A DNA stretch of 64,000 bases from Blautia massiliensis (ex Durand et al. 2017) (GCF_001487165.1 NZ_LN913006.1:865292-929291), one strand, 5' to 3'; shown: positions 43,315 to 52,526, counted from the stretch's first letter. Numbers and translations: made by a program. Notes: generated by a model from the sequence alone, not told the origin.

Positions 43315-44243
43315 CGGTAATATGTCTGACATACAATCACGAAAAATATATAGAAAAAACATTAAATGGTTTTTTGAAACAAAAAACCACATTTCCAGTT
43401 GAATACATAATAAGAGACGATGCTTCGACAGATAATACAGCAAATATTCTACATGAATATGAACGTAAATATCCTGGATATTTTAATATTATTTATGAAA
43501 AAGAAAATCAGTATAGCAAGAATATAATTCCTTATTTTTCACAAAAAGTAATAATGGAAACAAAAAGTAAATATGTTGCATTGTGTGAAGGGGATGATTA
43601 TTGGTGTGATGATAATAAACTGCAAAAACAAGTAGACTTAATGGAGAAAAATCCGTCAGCTTCATTTTGTGTACATGCTAATTATGAATTAAATGATAAG
43701 ACTGGGAAAATGAAAAAACGACATCCGTATAAAAAATCCGGAGTTTTATCAATAGAAGAAGTATTGATTGAGCCAGGTGGGATGCCGGCAACTTGTTCAA
43801 TGTTAATGAGAACAGAGTATATAAATCAGTATCCAGTTTATGACTTACCGTGTCCTGTAGGAGACAGGAGTAGACGAATGTTTTTGATTGATAAAGGCCC
43901 CGCATTATATATTGATGATTTGATGTGTGTGTATAGAGTAAACAATTCAAATTCTTTTGGTGGACAGTTATATAACTATAATAAAAGTATAAAGTTAGTA
44001 GAAGAGATGAATACTTTTTTTGATTTGTATAATAATTACACAAATTTTAAATATACTTCATATATAAAATTATTGAAAGAACGAGAAATAATATCACATT
44101 ATGTAAGATTTAAAAAATATGATCAAATAGTTAAAACTGAATTTTATAAAAAATATTATACATTTATAGATAAAATTAAGCTATTTGTCAAATGGAGATT
44201 ATCACCGCTATATGTCATTTATAAGAAGAAAAATAATATATAA
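43299..44243 (+). CDS. Family 2 glycosyltransferase
   Basis: A 314-aa GT-A enzyme. It has VTVICLTYNHEKYIEKTLNGFLKQ, YIIRDDASTDNTANIL, VALCEGDDYWCDDNKLQKQVDLM (metal-binding) and MPATCSMLMRTEY. It is the most AT-rich gene of the locus. The start codon is the second of two tandemly duplicated initiation regions. Relatives often add sugars or alditol-type units to O-antigen or capsule repeats. Donor unknown. Confidence 0.9.
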   Translation: MKYLVTVICLTYNHEKYIEKTLNGFLKQKTTFPVEYIIRDDASTDNTANILHEYERKYPGYFNIIYEKENQYSKNIIPYFSQKVIMETKSKYVALCEGDDYWCDDNKLQKQVDLMEKNPSASFCVHANYELNDKTGKMKKRHPYKKSGVLSIEEVLIEPGGMPATCSMLMRTEYINQYPVYDLPCPVGDRSRRMFLIDKGPALYIDDLMCVYRVNNSNSFGGQLYNYNKSIKLVEEMNTFFDLYNNYTNFKYTSYIKLLKEREIISHYVRFKKYDQIVKTEFYKKYYTFIDKIKLFVKWRLSPLYVIYKKKNNI

Positions 44244-44387
44244 AGGTTTCGAACACATTAAGTTCTTAGGAAAATGTAAAAGTGAAGGGGATTTTTCAAA
44301 TTAATTCTGAAGCAACATGTAGAGAATATATTTGATTATATGTAAAAATAATAAGAATTAGTTTTTGAGCAAATTGGTAAAAAATAT

Positions 44388-45827
44388 ATGAATACTAAAA
44401 ATAGTGTTTTTTCAAATATGGTGTGGCGATTTGCAGAGAGATGTGGAGCACAATTAATAACCTTTGTTGTTTCTATTGTTTTAGCACGCCTTTTAGCTCC
44501 CGAAGATTACGGGAAAATAGCTTTAATTACTGTGTTCACTACAATTTTACAAGTGTTTGTGGATAGTGGGTTGGGTACTGCTTTAATTCAAAAAAAGGAT
44601 TCAGATGATTTAGACTTTTCATCTGTATTTTATTTTAACTTCATTGTATGTTTAGTTCTATATGCCGGGATGTTTTTTGTCGCACCTTTTATTGCAAAAT
44701 TTTATGAGGATATTTCACTTACACCTATTGTTCGAGTAATCAGTCTAACGATTATTATTTCTGGCGTAAAAGGAATTCAGCAATCCTATGTATCAAAAAA
44801 CATGCTCTTTAAGAAGTTTTTTTATTCTACATTAGGGGGTACTATTTTTTCGGCTATTTTAGGAATTTATTTGGCTTATGCTGGTGCCGGAGTATGGGCA
44901 ATTGTCGCACAACAGTTGTCAAATACTACAATTGATACCTTTATATTGTGGATTACAGTTAAATGGCGTCCAAAAAAATTGTTTTCATGGAAACGGCTTA
45001 AAAAATTACTTTCATTTGGTTGGAAGATACTTGTTTCAGCTTTATTAGACACGGTATATACAAATATTCGTAGCTTGGTTATTGGAAAAATGTATTCATC
45101 CGCAGATTTAGCTTTTTATAATCAAGGAGATAAATTACCAAGTGTTATTGTGAATAATATTAATACTTCTATAGACAGTGTTCTTCTTCCAACATTGGCC
45201 AAACAACAAGATGATAGAGAACGAGTAAAAAATATGACGAGGAGGGCCATTAAGATTAGTACATATATAATGGCACCTCTTATGATGGGACTGGCATTTT
45301 GCGCAACATCAGTTGTAGATTTAGTTTTAACAGAAAAATGGTTACCATGCGTTCCATTTTTACAGATTTTTTGCATCACCTATATGTTCTATCCAATCCA
45401 TACGGCTAATCTTAATGCGATTAAAGCAATGGGGAGAAGTGATTTGTTTTTAAAACTAGAAATTGCAAAAAAGATTGTGGGTATGATTTTACTCTTATCT
45501 ACAATGTGGTTTGGTGTTATGGCAATGGCTTATAGCTTATTAGTAAGTATGATAACAAGTATGATCATAAATTCGTGGCCAAACAGACAACTTTTAAATT
45601 ATAGTTTCAAAGAACAAATGATAGATATTTTTCCATCCGTTACTTTAGCGGTAGTTATGGGGATTGCTATTTCGTTTATTAATTTTTTTGAATTTTCCAG
45701 CGCTTTAACATTACTGATCAAAGTACCTACAGGTGCTCTTATCTACATATTTGGTTCTAAGCTATTACATTTGGATTCGTTTGAATATTTGCTGGAAATT
45801 TCAAAGACACTTATACACAAAAAATGA
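44388..45827 (+). CDS. Wzx-type polysaccharide flippase (MOP superfamily)
   Basis: A 479-aa protein with 12-14 helices. N-terminal VFSNMVWRFAERCGAQLITFVVSIVLARLLAPEDYG is a hallmark of the PST/Wzx group (WzxC-like). It has GLGTALIQKKD in the first half and FYNQGDKLP in the middle loop. It should flip the undecaprenyl-linked repeat unit to the outside for the EpsG/Wzy-like polymerase. Gene order places it just before the aminotransferase/ATP-grasp module. Confidence 0.92.
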   Translation: MNTKNSVFSNMVWRFAERCGAQLITFVVSIVLARLLAPEDYGKIALITVFTTILQVFVDSGLGTALIQKKDSDDLDFSSVFYFNFIVCLVLYAGMFFVAPFIAKFYEDISLTPIVRVISLTIIISGVKGIQQSYVSKNMLFKKFFYSTLGGTIFSAILGIYLAYAGAGVWAIVAQQLSNTTIDTFILWITVKWRPKKLFSWKRLKKLLSFGWKILVSALLDTVYTNIRSLVIGKMYSSADLAFYNQGDKLPSVIVNNINTSIDSVLLPTLAKQQDDRERVKNMTRRAIKISTYIMAPLMMGLAFCATSVVDLVLTEKWLPCVPFLQIFCITYMFYPIHTANLNAIKAMGRSDLFLKLEIAKKIVGMILLLSTMWFGVMAMAYSLLVSMITSMIINSWPNRQLLNYSFKEQMIDIFPSVTLAVVMGIAISFINFFEFSSALTLLIKVPTGALIYIFGSKLLHLDSFEYLLEISKTLIHKK

Positions 45828-45872
45828 AGCTAACAAATAGTTTTATTGTCTTGATGAAAAGAGGTAAAAATT

Positions 45873-46976
45873 ATGTCAAATATCTTAGTTACAAGGTCAT
45901 CTATGCCTTCTTTTGAAGAGTATTGTGAAGAAATCAAAGAAATTTGGAATAGCCATTGGTTAACTAATATGGGAGTAAAACATAAGGAATTGCAAAAAGA
46001 ACTGGAAAACTATCTAGGTATTTCTCATGTTGTTCTATACACAAACGGTCATTTGGCATTAGAAAATGCAATTGCTGCATTGAATCTGCCAAAGGGAGGT
46101 GAAGTTATTACAACTCCATTTACATTTGCTTCTACCACGCACGCTATTGTGAGAAATGGACTAGTTCCTGTTTTCTGTGACATCAAAGAAGATGATTATA
46201 CAATCGATACTCAAAAACTTGAAAATCTGATTACAGATAATACAGTTGCAATTGTTCCAGTGCATGTTTATGGAAATATGTGTGATGTGGAAGAAATCAA
46301 TCGAATTTCAAAAAAGTATGGACTGAAAGTTATCTATGATGCTGCACATGCTTTTGCGGTAAAGTATAAGGGAGAATCTTCAGCTTGCTTTGGTGATGCA
46401 TCTATGTTTAGTTTCCACGCTACCAAGGTATTTAATACCATTGAGGGTGGATGCGTTTGCTTTAAAGATGACTCTTGGATTCAGCTTTTGAATGATATGA
46501 AAAATTTTGGTATCCATGGCCCTGAGTCAGTTCAGTTTGTTGGTGCCAATGCAAAGATGAATGAATTCCAGGCTGCAATGGGTATCTGTAACCTGAAACA
46601 TCTTGATGAAGAAATTGAAAAAAGAAAGCATGTTGTAGAACACTATAGAAGCCGTCTTGAGGGCGTAGAAGGAATTAAGTTGTCTATAATTCAGAAAGAT
46701 GTTGAAAGCAACTATGCTTATTTTCCTGTAGTGTTTGATGGGTATAAGTATACCAGAAATGAGATCTTTGAGAAGTTAGTAGAGGTTGGCATCGGCGCGC
46801 GGAAGTATTTTTATCCGTTAACAAACAGTTTTGAATGTTACCGTAATTACCCAACTGCAGGAGCTGAAAAAACACCTATTGCTCAGCATATAGCATTGCG
46901 TGTTTTAACTCTTCCGTTGTATGCAGATTTGTCTTTGAAGGATGTTGATAGAATTTGTGATGTGATTTTGGGGTAA
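45873..46976 (+). CDS. DegT/DnrJ/EryC1/StrS family sugar aminotransferase
   Basis: A 367-aa PLP enzyme that usually aminates a 3- or 4-keto nucleotide sugar. It has VVLYTNGHLALENAI, TPFTFASTTHAIVRNGLVPVFCDI, the PLP-binding Asp in VIYDAAHAFAV (about 160) and the Schiff-base Lys in FSFHATKVFNTIEGG (about 189). No 4,6-dehydratase gene is in the window, so the keto-sugar must come from elsewhere. GAGGT lies upstream. It begins a tight module with two ATP-grasp genes and a second DegT-like gene. Confidence 0.93.
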   Translation: MSNILVTRSSMPSFEEYCEEIKEIWNSHWLTNMGVKHKELQKELENYLGISHVVLYTNGHLALENAIAALNLPKGGEVITTPFTFASTTHAIVRNGLVPVFCDIKEDDYTIDTQKLENLITDNTVAIVPVHVYGNMCDVEEINRISKKYGLKVIYDAAHAFAVKYKGESSACFGDASMFSFHATKVFNTIEGGCVCFKDDSWIQLLNDMKNFGIHGPESVQFVGANAKMNEFQAAMGICNLKHLDEEIEKRKHVVEHYRSRLEGVEGIKLSIIQKDVESNYAYFPVVFDGYKYTRNEIFEKLVEVGIGARKYFYPLTNSFECYRNYPTAGAEKTPIAQHIALRVLTLPLYADLSLKDVDRICDVILG

Positions 46977-46981
46977 AGTGA

Positions 46982-48175
46982 ATGAAAAAAATATTATTAT
47001 TAGGCGGTTCTGCACAACAGATTGTAGCAATTAAAACTGCTCAAAAACTCGGATATTATACGGTTCTTTGCGATTATCTTCCAGATAATCCTGGACAATA
47101 TGAAGCAGATAAGTTTTATCTAGTGAGTACGACTGACAAAGATGCCGTTTTGGAAGTGGCTCGAAATGAACAGGTTGATGGTGTGTTAGCCTATGCCTCC
47201 GATCCAGCAGCACCTACAGCAGCCTATATTGCAGAAAAACTTGGTCTGTCGGGAGCCCCTTATCATTCAGTTGAAACCTTATGCAATAAGGATCAATTTC
47301 GTAAATTTCTTATAGAAAATGGGTTTTCTACTCCAAAAGCTAAAGGGTATGCTTCAGCAGAAGATGCATTGAAAGAAAAGGAGAATTTTGAATTTCCAAT
47401 TATCATTAAACCAGTGGATTCTTCTGGAAGTAAAGGTGCAACAGTGTTGCAAACAGAGGATGGTCTGAAGAACGCGTTGGATTTTGCTTTTTCTTTCTCA
47501 CGGTGCCATCGAATTATTGTTGAGCATTTTATCGAAAAAAAGCATCCTTATTTGATTGGTGGCGATGTTTTTATTGAGAATGGGAAAATTGTTCTTTGGG
47601 GGTTGCTGAACTGTCACAGAGACAATTGTGTTAATCCGTTGGTTCCGGTAGGCAAAAGCTATCCGTTGCAACTGGAGGATGAGGATATCCAACATGTTAA
47701 AGAGACATTATCTTCAATGGTGGAAAAACTTAGAATCAGTAATGGTTCTATGAATGTTGAGCTTGTTGTAGATAAGAGTAATCGTGTCTGGCCTATTGAC
47801 GTTGGCCCCCGTAGTGGTGGAAATATGATTCCCGATTTACTGGGAGATATGTTTGGCGTAGATATTGCAGAAATGTCTGTAAAAGCGGCCATGGGAGCAG
47901 CAATTAAAGGCAATATCCATGAGCCAAATGGATTTTATGCTACTCATAATTTGCATAGTAATAAAAACGGAATCTATAAAGATATTTTGTTCTCACCGGA
48001 AATTGAACCTTATATTTATCGGAAATACTTGTATAAAAAGTTAGGTGATGAAGTGGAATATTTTGATAATGCTGCAAAATGTTTGGGTATTGTATTCTTT
48101 AAGTTCCCAGATGAAACCACGATGAAGAAGATATTGGAACATGTCAATGAGCTAATCACTGTTGAACTTCAGTGA
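46982..48175 (+). CDS. ATP-grasp ligase (first of two)
   Basis: A 397-aa ATP-grasp enzyme. It has an N-terminal Rossmann-like domain (ILLLGGSAQQIVAIKTAQKLGY), the ATP-binding segment FPIIIKPVDSSGSKGATVLQ, and metal-binding residues in VELVVDKSNRVWPIDVGPRSGGNMIPDL. Such proteins couple a carboxylate to an amine through an acyl-phosphate. It lies 5 bp after the aminotransferase, so a plausible role is attaching an amino acid or other acid to the amino sugar. The substrate is inferred, not shown. Confidence 0.88.
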   Translation: MKKILLLGGSAQQIVAIKTAQKLGYYTVLCDYLPDNPGQYEADKFYLVSTTDKDAVLEVARNEQVDGVLAYASDPAAPTAAYIAEKLGLSGAPYHSVETLCNKDQFRKFLIENGFSTPKAKGYASAEDALKEKENFEFPIIIKPVDSSGSKGATVLQTEDGLKNALDFAFSFSRCHRIIVEHFIEKKHPYLIGGDVFIENGKIVLWGLLNCHRDNCVNPLVPVGKSYPLQLEDEDIQHVKETLSSMVEKLRISNGSMNVELVVDKSNRVWPIDVGPRSGGNMIPDLLGDMFGVDIAEMSVKAAMGAAIKGNIHEPNGFYATHNLHSNKNGIYKDILFSPEIEPYIYRKYLYKKLGDEVEYFDNAAKCLGIVFFKFPDETTMKKILEHVNELITVELQ

Positions 48176-48190
48176 GATAGGAGAAAATAA

Positions 48191-49147
48191 ATGAAAGAAT
48201 ACGGAGGATACATAGAACTTGAATGTTGTCATGGCAAGATGCTCCATGAGGAAGCTATTGCATTAAACTGTGGTAGAAACGCATTGGCATATCTTTGCGA
48301 GGCAAAGAGAGTAAAAAAACTGTATTTACCGTATTTTCTTTGTTCTTCCGTGGCAGATCTTTGCAAGAAGATTAAAGTCGATTATGAGTTTTACCACATC
48401 GATGAGAGATTTGAACCGGTTTTTGATCGGATACTAAGTGGGGACGAATGGCTTTATATAGTGAATTTTTACGGTCAGCTTGATAATGATTGTTTGAATA
48501 AGTGGAAACAGAAATACAATCATGTAATTGTTGATAATGCACAGAGTTATTTTCAGATGCCTGCGAAAAATGTTGACACGATTTATACCTGTCGAAAATA
48601 TTTTGGTGTTTCAGATGGCGCATTTTTGTATACTAATACGAAGATGATGCGGGAGATTCCACAAGATGAATCTTTTGAACGAATGCATTTTTTGTTGGGA
48701 CGTTTTGAACGAAGTGCGAATGAATTTTATAGCGAGTATATAGCTAATAACAAATTATTTGCAATGGAATCAGTTAAAAAAATGTCCCGTTTAACAGATA
48801 ATCTTCTGCATGGGATTGACTATGAAATGGTGGCAAAAAAACGACAGAAAAATTTCGATTTTTTGAACATAGAATTTCGAGATATAAATATACTAAAACT
48901 CAAAAGTGTCAATGGAGCATTTATGTATCCGCTTTTGATTCATAATGGTTTTAGGGTGCGAAAGAAATTGCAGAAAGAAAAAGTCTATATACCGACTTTG
49001 TGGCCTAATGTGTTAGAAGAGTGTCCAGAAAATAGTTTGGAATATCATTATGCGGCAGATATTCTGCCGATTCCAGTGGATCAACGGTACGGAATAGAGG
49101 ACATGAAATATTTGGTGGAGGTGATAAGAGATGAACTTGACAGGTAA
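48191..49147 (+). CDS. Divergent DegT-like PLP-fold protein
   Basis: A 318-aa protein, shorter than normal DegT enzymes. It has ALNCGRNALAYLCEAKRVKKLYLPYFLCSS (like the N-terminal PLP phosphate-binding part), NHVIVDNAQSYF in the place of the PLP-contacting Asp loop, and TIYTCRKYFGVSDGAFLYTN, where a Lys stands at the Schiff-base position but the usual S-F-x-x-x-K and E-G-G frame is changed. It could be an aminotransferase of altered specificity or a binding protein. It overlaps the following ATP-grasp gene by 17 bp. Confidence 0.7.
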   Translation: MKEYGGYIELECCHGKMLHEEAIALNCGRNALAYLCEAKRVKKLYLPYFLCSSVADLCKKIKVDYEFYHIDERFEPVFDRILSGDEWLYIVNFYGQLDNDCLNKWKQKYNHVIVDNAQSYFQMPAKNVDTIYTCRKYFGVSDGAFLYTNTKMMREIPQDESFERMHFLLGRFERSANEFYSEYIANNKLFAMESVKKMSRLTDNLLHGIDYEMVAKKRQKNFDFLNIEFRDINILKLKSVNGAFMYPLLIHNGFRVRKKLQKEKVYIPTLWPNVLEECPENSLEYHYAADILPIPVDQRYGIEDMKYLVEVIRDELDR

Positions 49148-50408
49148 GAAATTGCTTATCTTAGGCGCCACTGCAGGGGAGATTTCACTTGTTAAGCGCG
49201 CCCAAAAATATGGGATTTATGTTATTGTCACAGATAATCATACGGATTATACATTAGCACCTGCGAAGAATGTAGCTGATGAAGCGTGGGATATTAGTTG
49301 GTCTGATATAGACACCTTGGAAAAATTATCTCGCGAGAGTGGGGTAGATGGTATATTAGCAGGGTATAGCGAATTCCGAGTTGAAAATATGATAAAGCTT
49401 TGTGAGCGGCTAAACTTTCCATGTTATATAAATAATGAACAGTTGGAGATTACCCGCGACAAGATTAAATTTAAAGAGTGTTGCCGAAAGTACGGTGTTC
49501 CGGTCGTAAAAGAATATAGTTCTATTGATGAGGTTAATGAATATCCTGTAATTGTTAAGCCGACAGACCGAGCTGGATCGATTGGGATAAGTATTGCGCA
49601 TAGTTTTGAAGAACTCGAAAAAGCATATCAGTATGCATATGATCTTTCTGTGGAAAAACGAGTCATTATTGAAAAGTATATTCAAGATGAGGATAAAGTT
49701 GACTTCTATTATTTAGCTGAAAATGGAAACCTTACATTACTCACCTCTTGTGACACAGTTAACGCGCAAAATAATGATGGATCTAGAGTGGTACAAACAG
49801 CATGGCTGTATCCTGAAAAATATCAATCTTCTTACAATTCGAAAGTAAAAGATAATATTGAAGCCATGATTCGAGGAATGAAAATTGAAAATGGGTGCAT
49901 TTTCTTTTCAGGATTCATAGATAAGAATCAGAATTTTGTGTTTTTCGAGTGTGGTTATCGCTTGGAGGGCGCACATCAATATTATTACACACAAAAGAGA
50001 GGTCCTGTTAATTTTCTGGACATATTTATTTTCTATGCATTGTGTGGAAATACACATGATGTTTCGCATATAGGAATTAATGAAAATATGAAGTGTGTAA
50101 CGGTCAATGTTTTTGCGAAGGAAGGTACGATTGCAAAAATTCAAGGTCTTGAAGAAATCGCAAAAATGCCCGATTGTACATTGGCATTGCTTCATGGAAG
50201 AGTTGGAGAACAATGTAAGGCTGATAAAGCGATACTAGATAAGATATGTGTATTTGCTTTCAGTAGTGAATCAGTTGAGCAATTAAAAAATGATGTGGAC
50301 GAAGCTTATAGTAAGCTGCAGATAATAGATGACATGGGAAATGATATGATTTATGATAGACTTGTTACAAGTGAAATTCTTAAGTGGGGTGACGGCAACC
50401 TGAGGTAA
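49131..50408 (+). CDS. ATP-grasp ligase (second of two)
   Basis: A 425-aa ATP-grasp protein. It has an N-terminal Rossmann-like domain (KLLILGATAGEISLVKRAQKYG), YPVIVKPTDRAGSIGISIAHS for ATP, and GFIDKNQNFVFFECGYRLEGAHQYYY for the metal site. It diverges strongly from the ligase at 46982, so the two probably use different substrates. It is the last intact gene of the locus. The same reading frame continues after its stop into an IS3-type transposase remnant. Confidence 0.85.
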   Translation: MNLTGKKLLILGATAGEISLVKRAQKYGIYVIVTDNHTDYTLAPAKNVADEAWDISWSDIDTLEKLSRESGVDGILAGYSEFRVENMIKLCERLNFPCYINNEQLEITRDKIKFKECCRKYGVPVVKEYSSIDEVNEYPVIVKPTDRAGSIGISIAHSFEELEKAYQYAYDLSVEKRVIIEKYIQDEDKVDFYYLAENGNLTLLTSCDTVNAQNNDGSRVVQTAWLYPEKYQSSYNSKVKDNIEAMIRGMKIENGCIFFSGFIDKNQNFVFFECGYRLEGAHQYYYTQKRGPVNFLDIFIFYALCGNTHDVSHIGINENMKCVTVNVFAKEGTIAKIQGLEEIAKMPDCTLALLHGRVGEQCKADKAILDKICVFAFSSESVEQLKNDVDEAYSKLQIIDDMGNDMIYDRLVTSEILKWGDGNLR

Positions 50409-50411
50409 AAA

Positions 50412-50699
50412 TTCGGAAGCCTTTCCCGGTTTAACCGCGAACTCAAGGGTTCTGGGAAAGAATGTAGAAAACTTAAAAAAGAATTACAGCGAAGAAAAGG
50501 CTCTTGCAGAAACTGCAGCTTTATTTGTACTACCCTGTCTAAGCGTAAAGAAGTATACGAAGCTGCTAAAGCGGAGCATCCAGAACGCTGGAATGGACGT
50601 GCAACCCGTGACTGGAGTCTTCCGGATATTGTATATCTGAACCCGGAAAGGGTACACGAACAATCCGAAAAAGCTGATGAACAGATGGCTGTTTCATAA
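50412..50699 (+). pseudogene. Remnant of an IS3-type transposase C-terminus
   Basis: After the TAG-free stretch following the ATP-grasp stop, a frame without start codon runs to TAA at 50697-50699. Its end, YEAAKAEHPERWNGRATRDW then YLNPERV, is like the C-terminus of IS3-family transposases (integrase-core type). Nothing of the catalytic domain remains, so this is a scar of an insertion sequence at the right end of the polysaccharide locus. Confidence 0.6.
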
Positions 50700-51029
50700 A
50701 AATCTATTCATTCAAAATGATGGTGATCAGGTACAGAGCAATATCTGATGACCTGCACGAATAAAAAAATATATTTTTACTGACAACTACCTTGACAATC
50801 AGCGACTATAAAAAAGCAAATGCGACCAGGGAATCCAGAGGACGAAGGATTAGTGCCCCCAGGGGGTTCAGGCACTTACAAAATAAAAATTGAGAATAAT
50901 CTGTATTTCTTGTAAAATTACCGTGTGTGAAACACATGCTCCTTCAGAACTAAAGCACACACGGTATATTTTAAAAACCACTATATAGTTTATAACGAAA
51001 ATAAGATAAACTAAAAAGGAGTACAAAAA
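50700..51029. other. Intergenic region after the IS remnant
   Basis: It holds TACCGTGTGTG (50919-50929) and its exact complement CACACACGGTA (50956-50966), followed by TATTTT, a terminator-like hairpin or inverted repeat. A short open stretch near 50830-50890 reads like the tail of another lost gene (LVPPGGSGTYKI). No intact gene is seen. Confidence 0.5.
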
Positions 51030-51413
51030 ATGAATTTATCTAAAATACACCACATCGCAATCATCGTATCCAACTACGAAGCCGCCAAAGATTTCTACGT
51101 AAACAAGCTTGGCTTCTCCGTTATCAGAGAAAACTATCGTTCAGAGCGCAGGGACTGGAAGCTGGATCTGCGTGTGGATGAGCACACGGAGCTGGAGATT
51201 TTTGCAGAACCAAATCCACCGAAACGGGTGAGCCGTCCGGAGGCTTGTGGTTTGCGTCATCTTGCTTTCTGTGTGGAGAGTGTGGAGCAGACGGTGAAAG
51301 AGCTGGCGGAGGTCGGGATCGAATGTGAGCCGATCCGTGTGGATGATTTTACCGGTAAGAAGATGACGTTTTTTCATGACCCGGACGGACTGCCGCTGGA
51401 ACTGCATGAGTAA
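51030..51413 (+). CDS. VOC family (glyoxalase I-like) metalloprotein
   Basis: A 127-aa single-module vicinal-oxygen-chelate protein of YaeR/GloA2 type. It has KIHHIAIIVSNYEAAKDFYVNKLGFSVI (first metal His), then GLRHLAFCVESVEQTV (second His) and FFHDPDGLPLELHE (Glu). The function in the cell is not established; relatives may act on small aldehydes or thiol adducts. A good AAAAGGAG precedes the ATG. The GNAT gene follows 6 bp later. Confidence 0.9.
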   Translation: MNLSKIHHIAIIVSNYEAAKDFYVNKLGFSVIRENYRSERRDWKLDLRVDEHTELEIFAEPNPPKRVSRPEACGLRHLAFCVESVEQTVKELAEVGIECEPIRVDDFTGKKMTFFHDPDGLPLELHE

Positions 51414-51419
51414 GGGGAG

Positions 51420-51944
51420 ATGGAACAAATGATATTTCGTAAGGGAGTAAAAGAGGATTTTGACAACATAAAATCTCTGTACTGGGAGCTGATCGACCAG
51501 GAGCAGGGTGATCCATCGTTTCCACATTGGAAGAAGGGTATCCATCCTTCTGATGAAATGCTACGTAACAGTATTGGTAAGGAAGAGCTGTATGTTCTGG
51601 CAGATGGCAGCGAGATTGCGGCCTGTGCGATAGTTAATGATGAAAAGGTGGATGGCTACGCAGATGTGCCGTGGCAGATCGATTCGGATGAGGTTATGGT
51701 CGTTCATGTTCTGGCAGTGCATCCGGAGCAGCGTGGTAAGGGTCTGGCCCGGAATTTGATGGAGCACATTGTAGGATCGGAAAGAAAAGCCGGAAAGAAA
51801 GCGCTGAGGCTTGATGTGATCGAGAACAATACAGCAGCGGAAGGTCTGTATCAGAAACTGGGTTTTCGGTATATCCAGACAAAGACACTTTTTTATGAGG
51901 TGGTTGGCGAGATGACCTTCAAAATGTATGAGCTGGTTTTGTAA
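51420..51944 (+). CDS. GNAT family N-acetyltransferase
   Basis: A 174-aa acetyltransferase. The fold is recognised from MIFRKGVKEDFDNIKSLYWEL at the start, VMVVHVLAVHPEQRGKGLARNLMEHIV (acetyl-CoA pyrophosphate loop Q-R-G-K-G-L-A) and ALRLDVIENNTAAEGLYQKLGFRYI. Substrate unknown. It is tightly spaced with the VOC gene before it and the HTH-like gene after it (3 bp), so the three form one operon. The true start may be the internal ATG at 51429. Confidence 0.9.
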   Translation: MEQMIFRKGVKEDFDNIKSLYWELIDQEQGDPSFPHWKKGIHPSDEMLRNSIGKEELYVLADGSEIAACAIVNDEKVDGYADVPWQIDSDEVMVVHVLAVHPEQRGKGLARNLMEHIVGSERKAGKKALRLDVIENNTAAEGLYQKLGFRYIQTKTLFYEVVGEMTFKMYELVL

Positions 51945-51947
51945 TCT

Positions 51948-52445
51948 ATGGGTGAGAAAAGAGCGTATAAACCAAGAAAGCCCGGAGGTGGTCGCAGGAA
52001 ATCAAAGCCGGAGTATGATGCCGGGAAGATCCTTAAGGAGCTGATGGATCCGGCTGTTGTGCTTTATGAAGCGGGGATGTCTTTGCAGGCTATTGCAGAT
52101 GAGCTGGGGTTGAATCCGATCAAGGTTCGGAAGCTGCTTATCACGGCCGGTGTGTATGTATCGGATATGGCGGAGAAGGTGCAGGTGACCTTTGATGATT
52201 TCAGAAAAACACAGGATCATAAAGCTGCTGTCCTTTCAACTGCAAATGCTCTTGGCCTGTCCAGGTCCTCTGTTACTTCATATCTTCCGTACAAAAAGGG
52301 TGTGTATTTTCCAGGTACAGCACCGGCAGATAAGATCAGTGTTGGAGCCGAGCGGCAGCGGAGGTACAGAGCGATGAAGCGTTGGAGGAATGCCCCAACA
52401 GAAGAAGGATCAGCAGATGTTCGTATAACAGCGAGATCAAAATGA
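51948..52445 (+). CDS. Hypothetical HTH-like basic protein
   Basis: A 165-aa basic protein with a Lys/Arg/Gly-rich N-terminus (RAYKPRKPGGGRRKSKP). It has two probable helix-turn-helix segments: LYEAGMSLQAIADELGLNPIKVRKLLITAG (about 38-68) and AVLSTANALGLSRSSVTSYLPYKKGVY (about 92-118). The first resembles resolvase/sigma-type HTHs. It may bind DNA. I do not recognise a named family. Confidence 0.65.
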   Translation: MGEKRAYKPRKPGGGRRKSKPEYDAGKILKELMDPAVVLYEAGMSLQAIADELGLNPIKVRKLLITAGVYVSDMAEKVQVTFDDFRKTQDHKAAVLSTANALGLSRSSVTSYLPYKKGVYFPGTAPADKISVGAERQRRYRAMKRWRNAPTEEGSADVRITARSK

Positions 52446-52526
52446 AATAATGGTTGACAGAACCGGGAAAGAGCGTACTGTTCGAGTGGGATTTGCATAT
52501 GTTGCACGAAGTAAAGCAGTCATCAA

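Noticed and set aside
50830..50890. A short frame reading LVPPGGSGTYKI
   Set aside because: It is too short, has no start signal, and could be the tail of a lost gene. Not enough for a feature.
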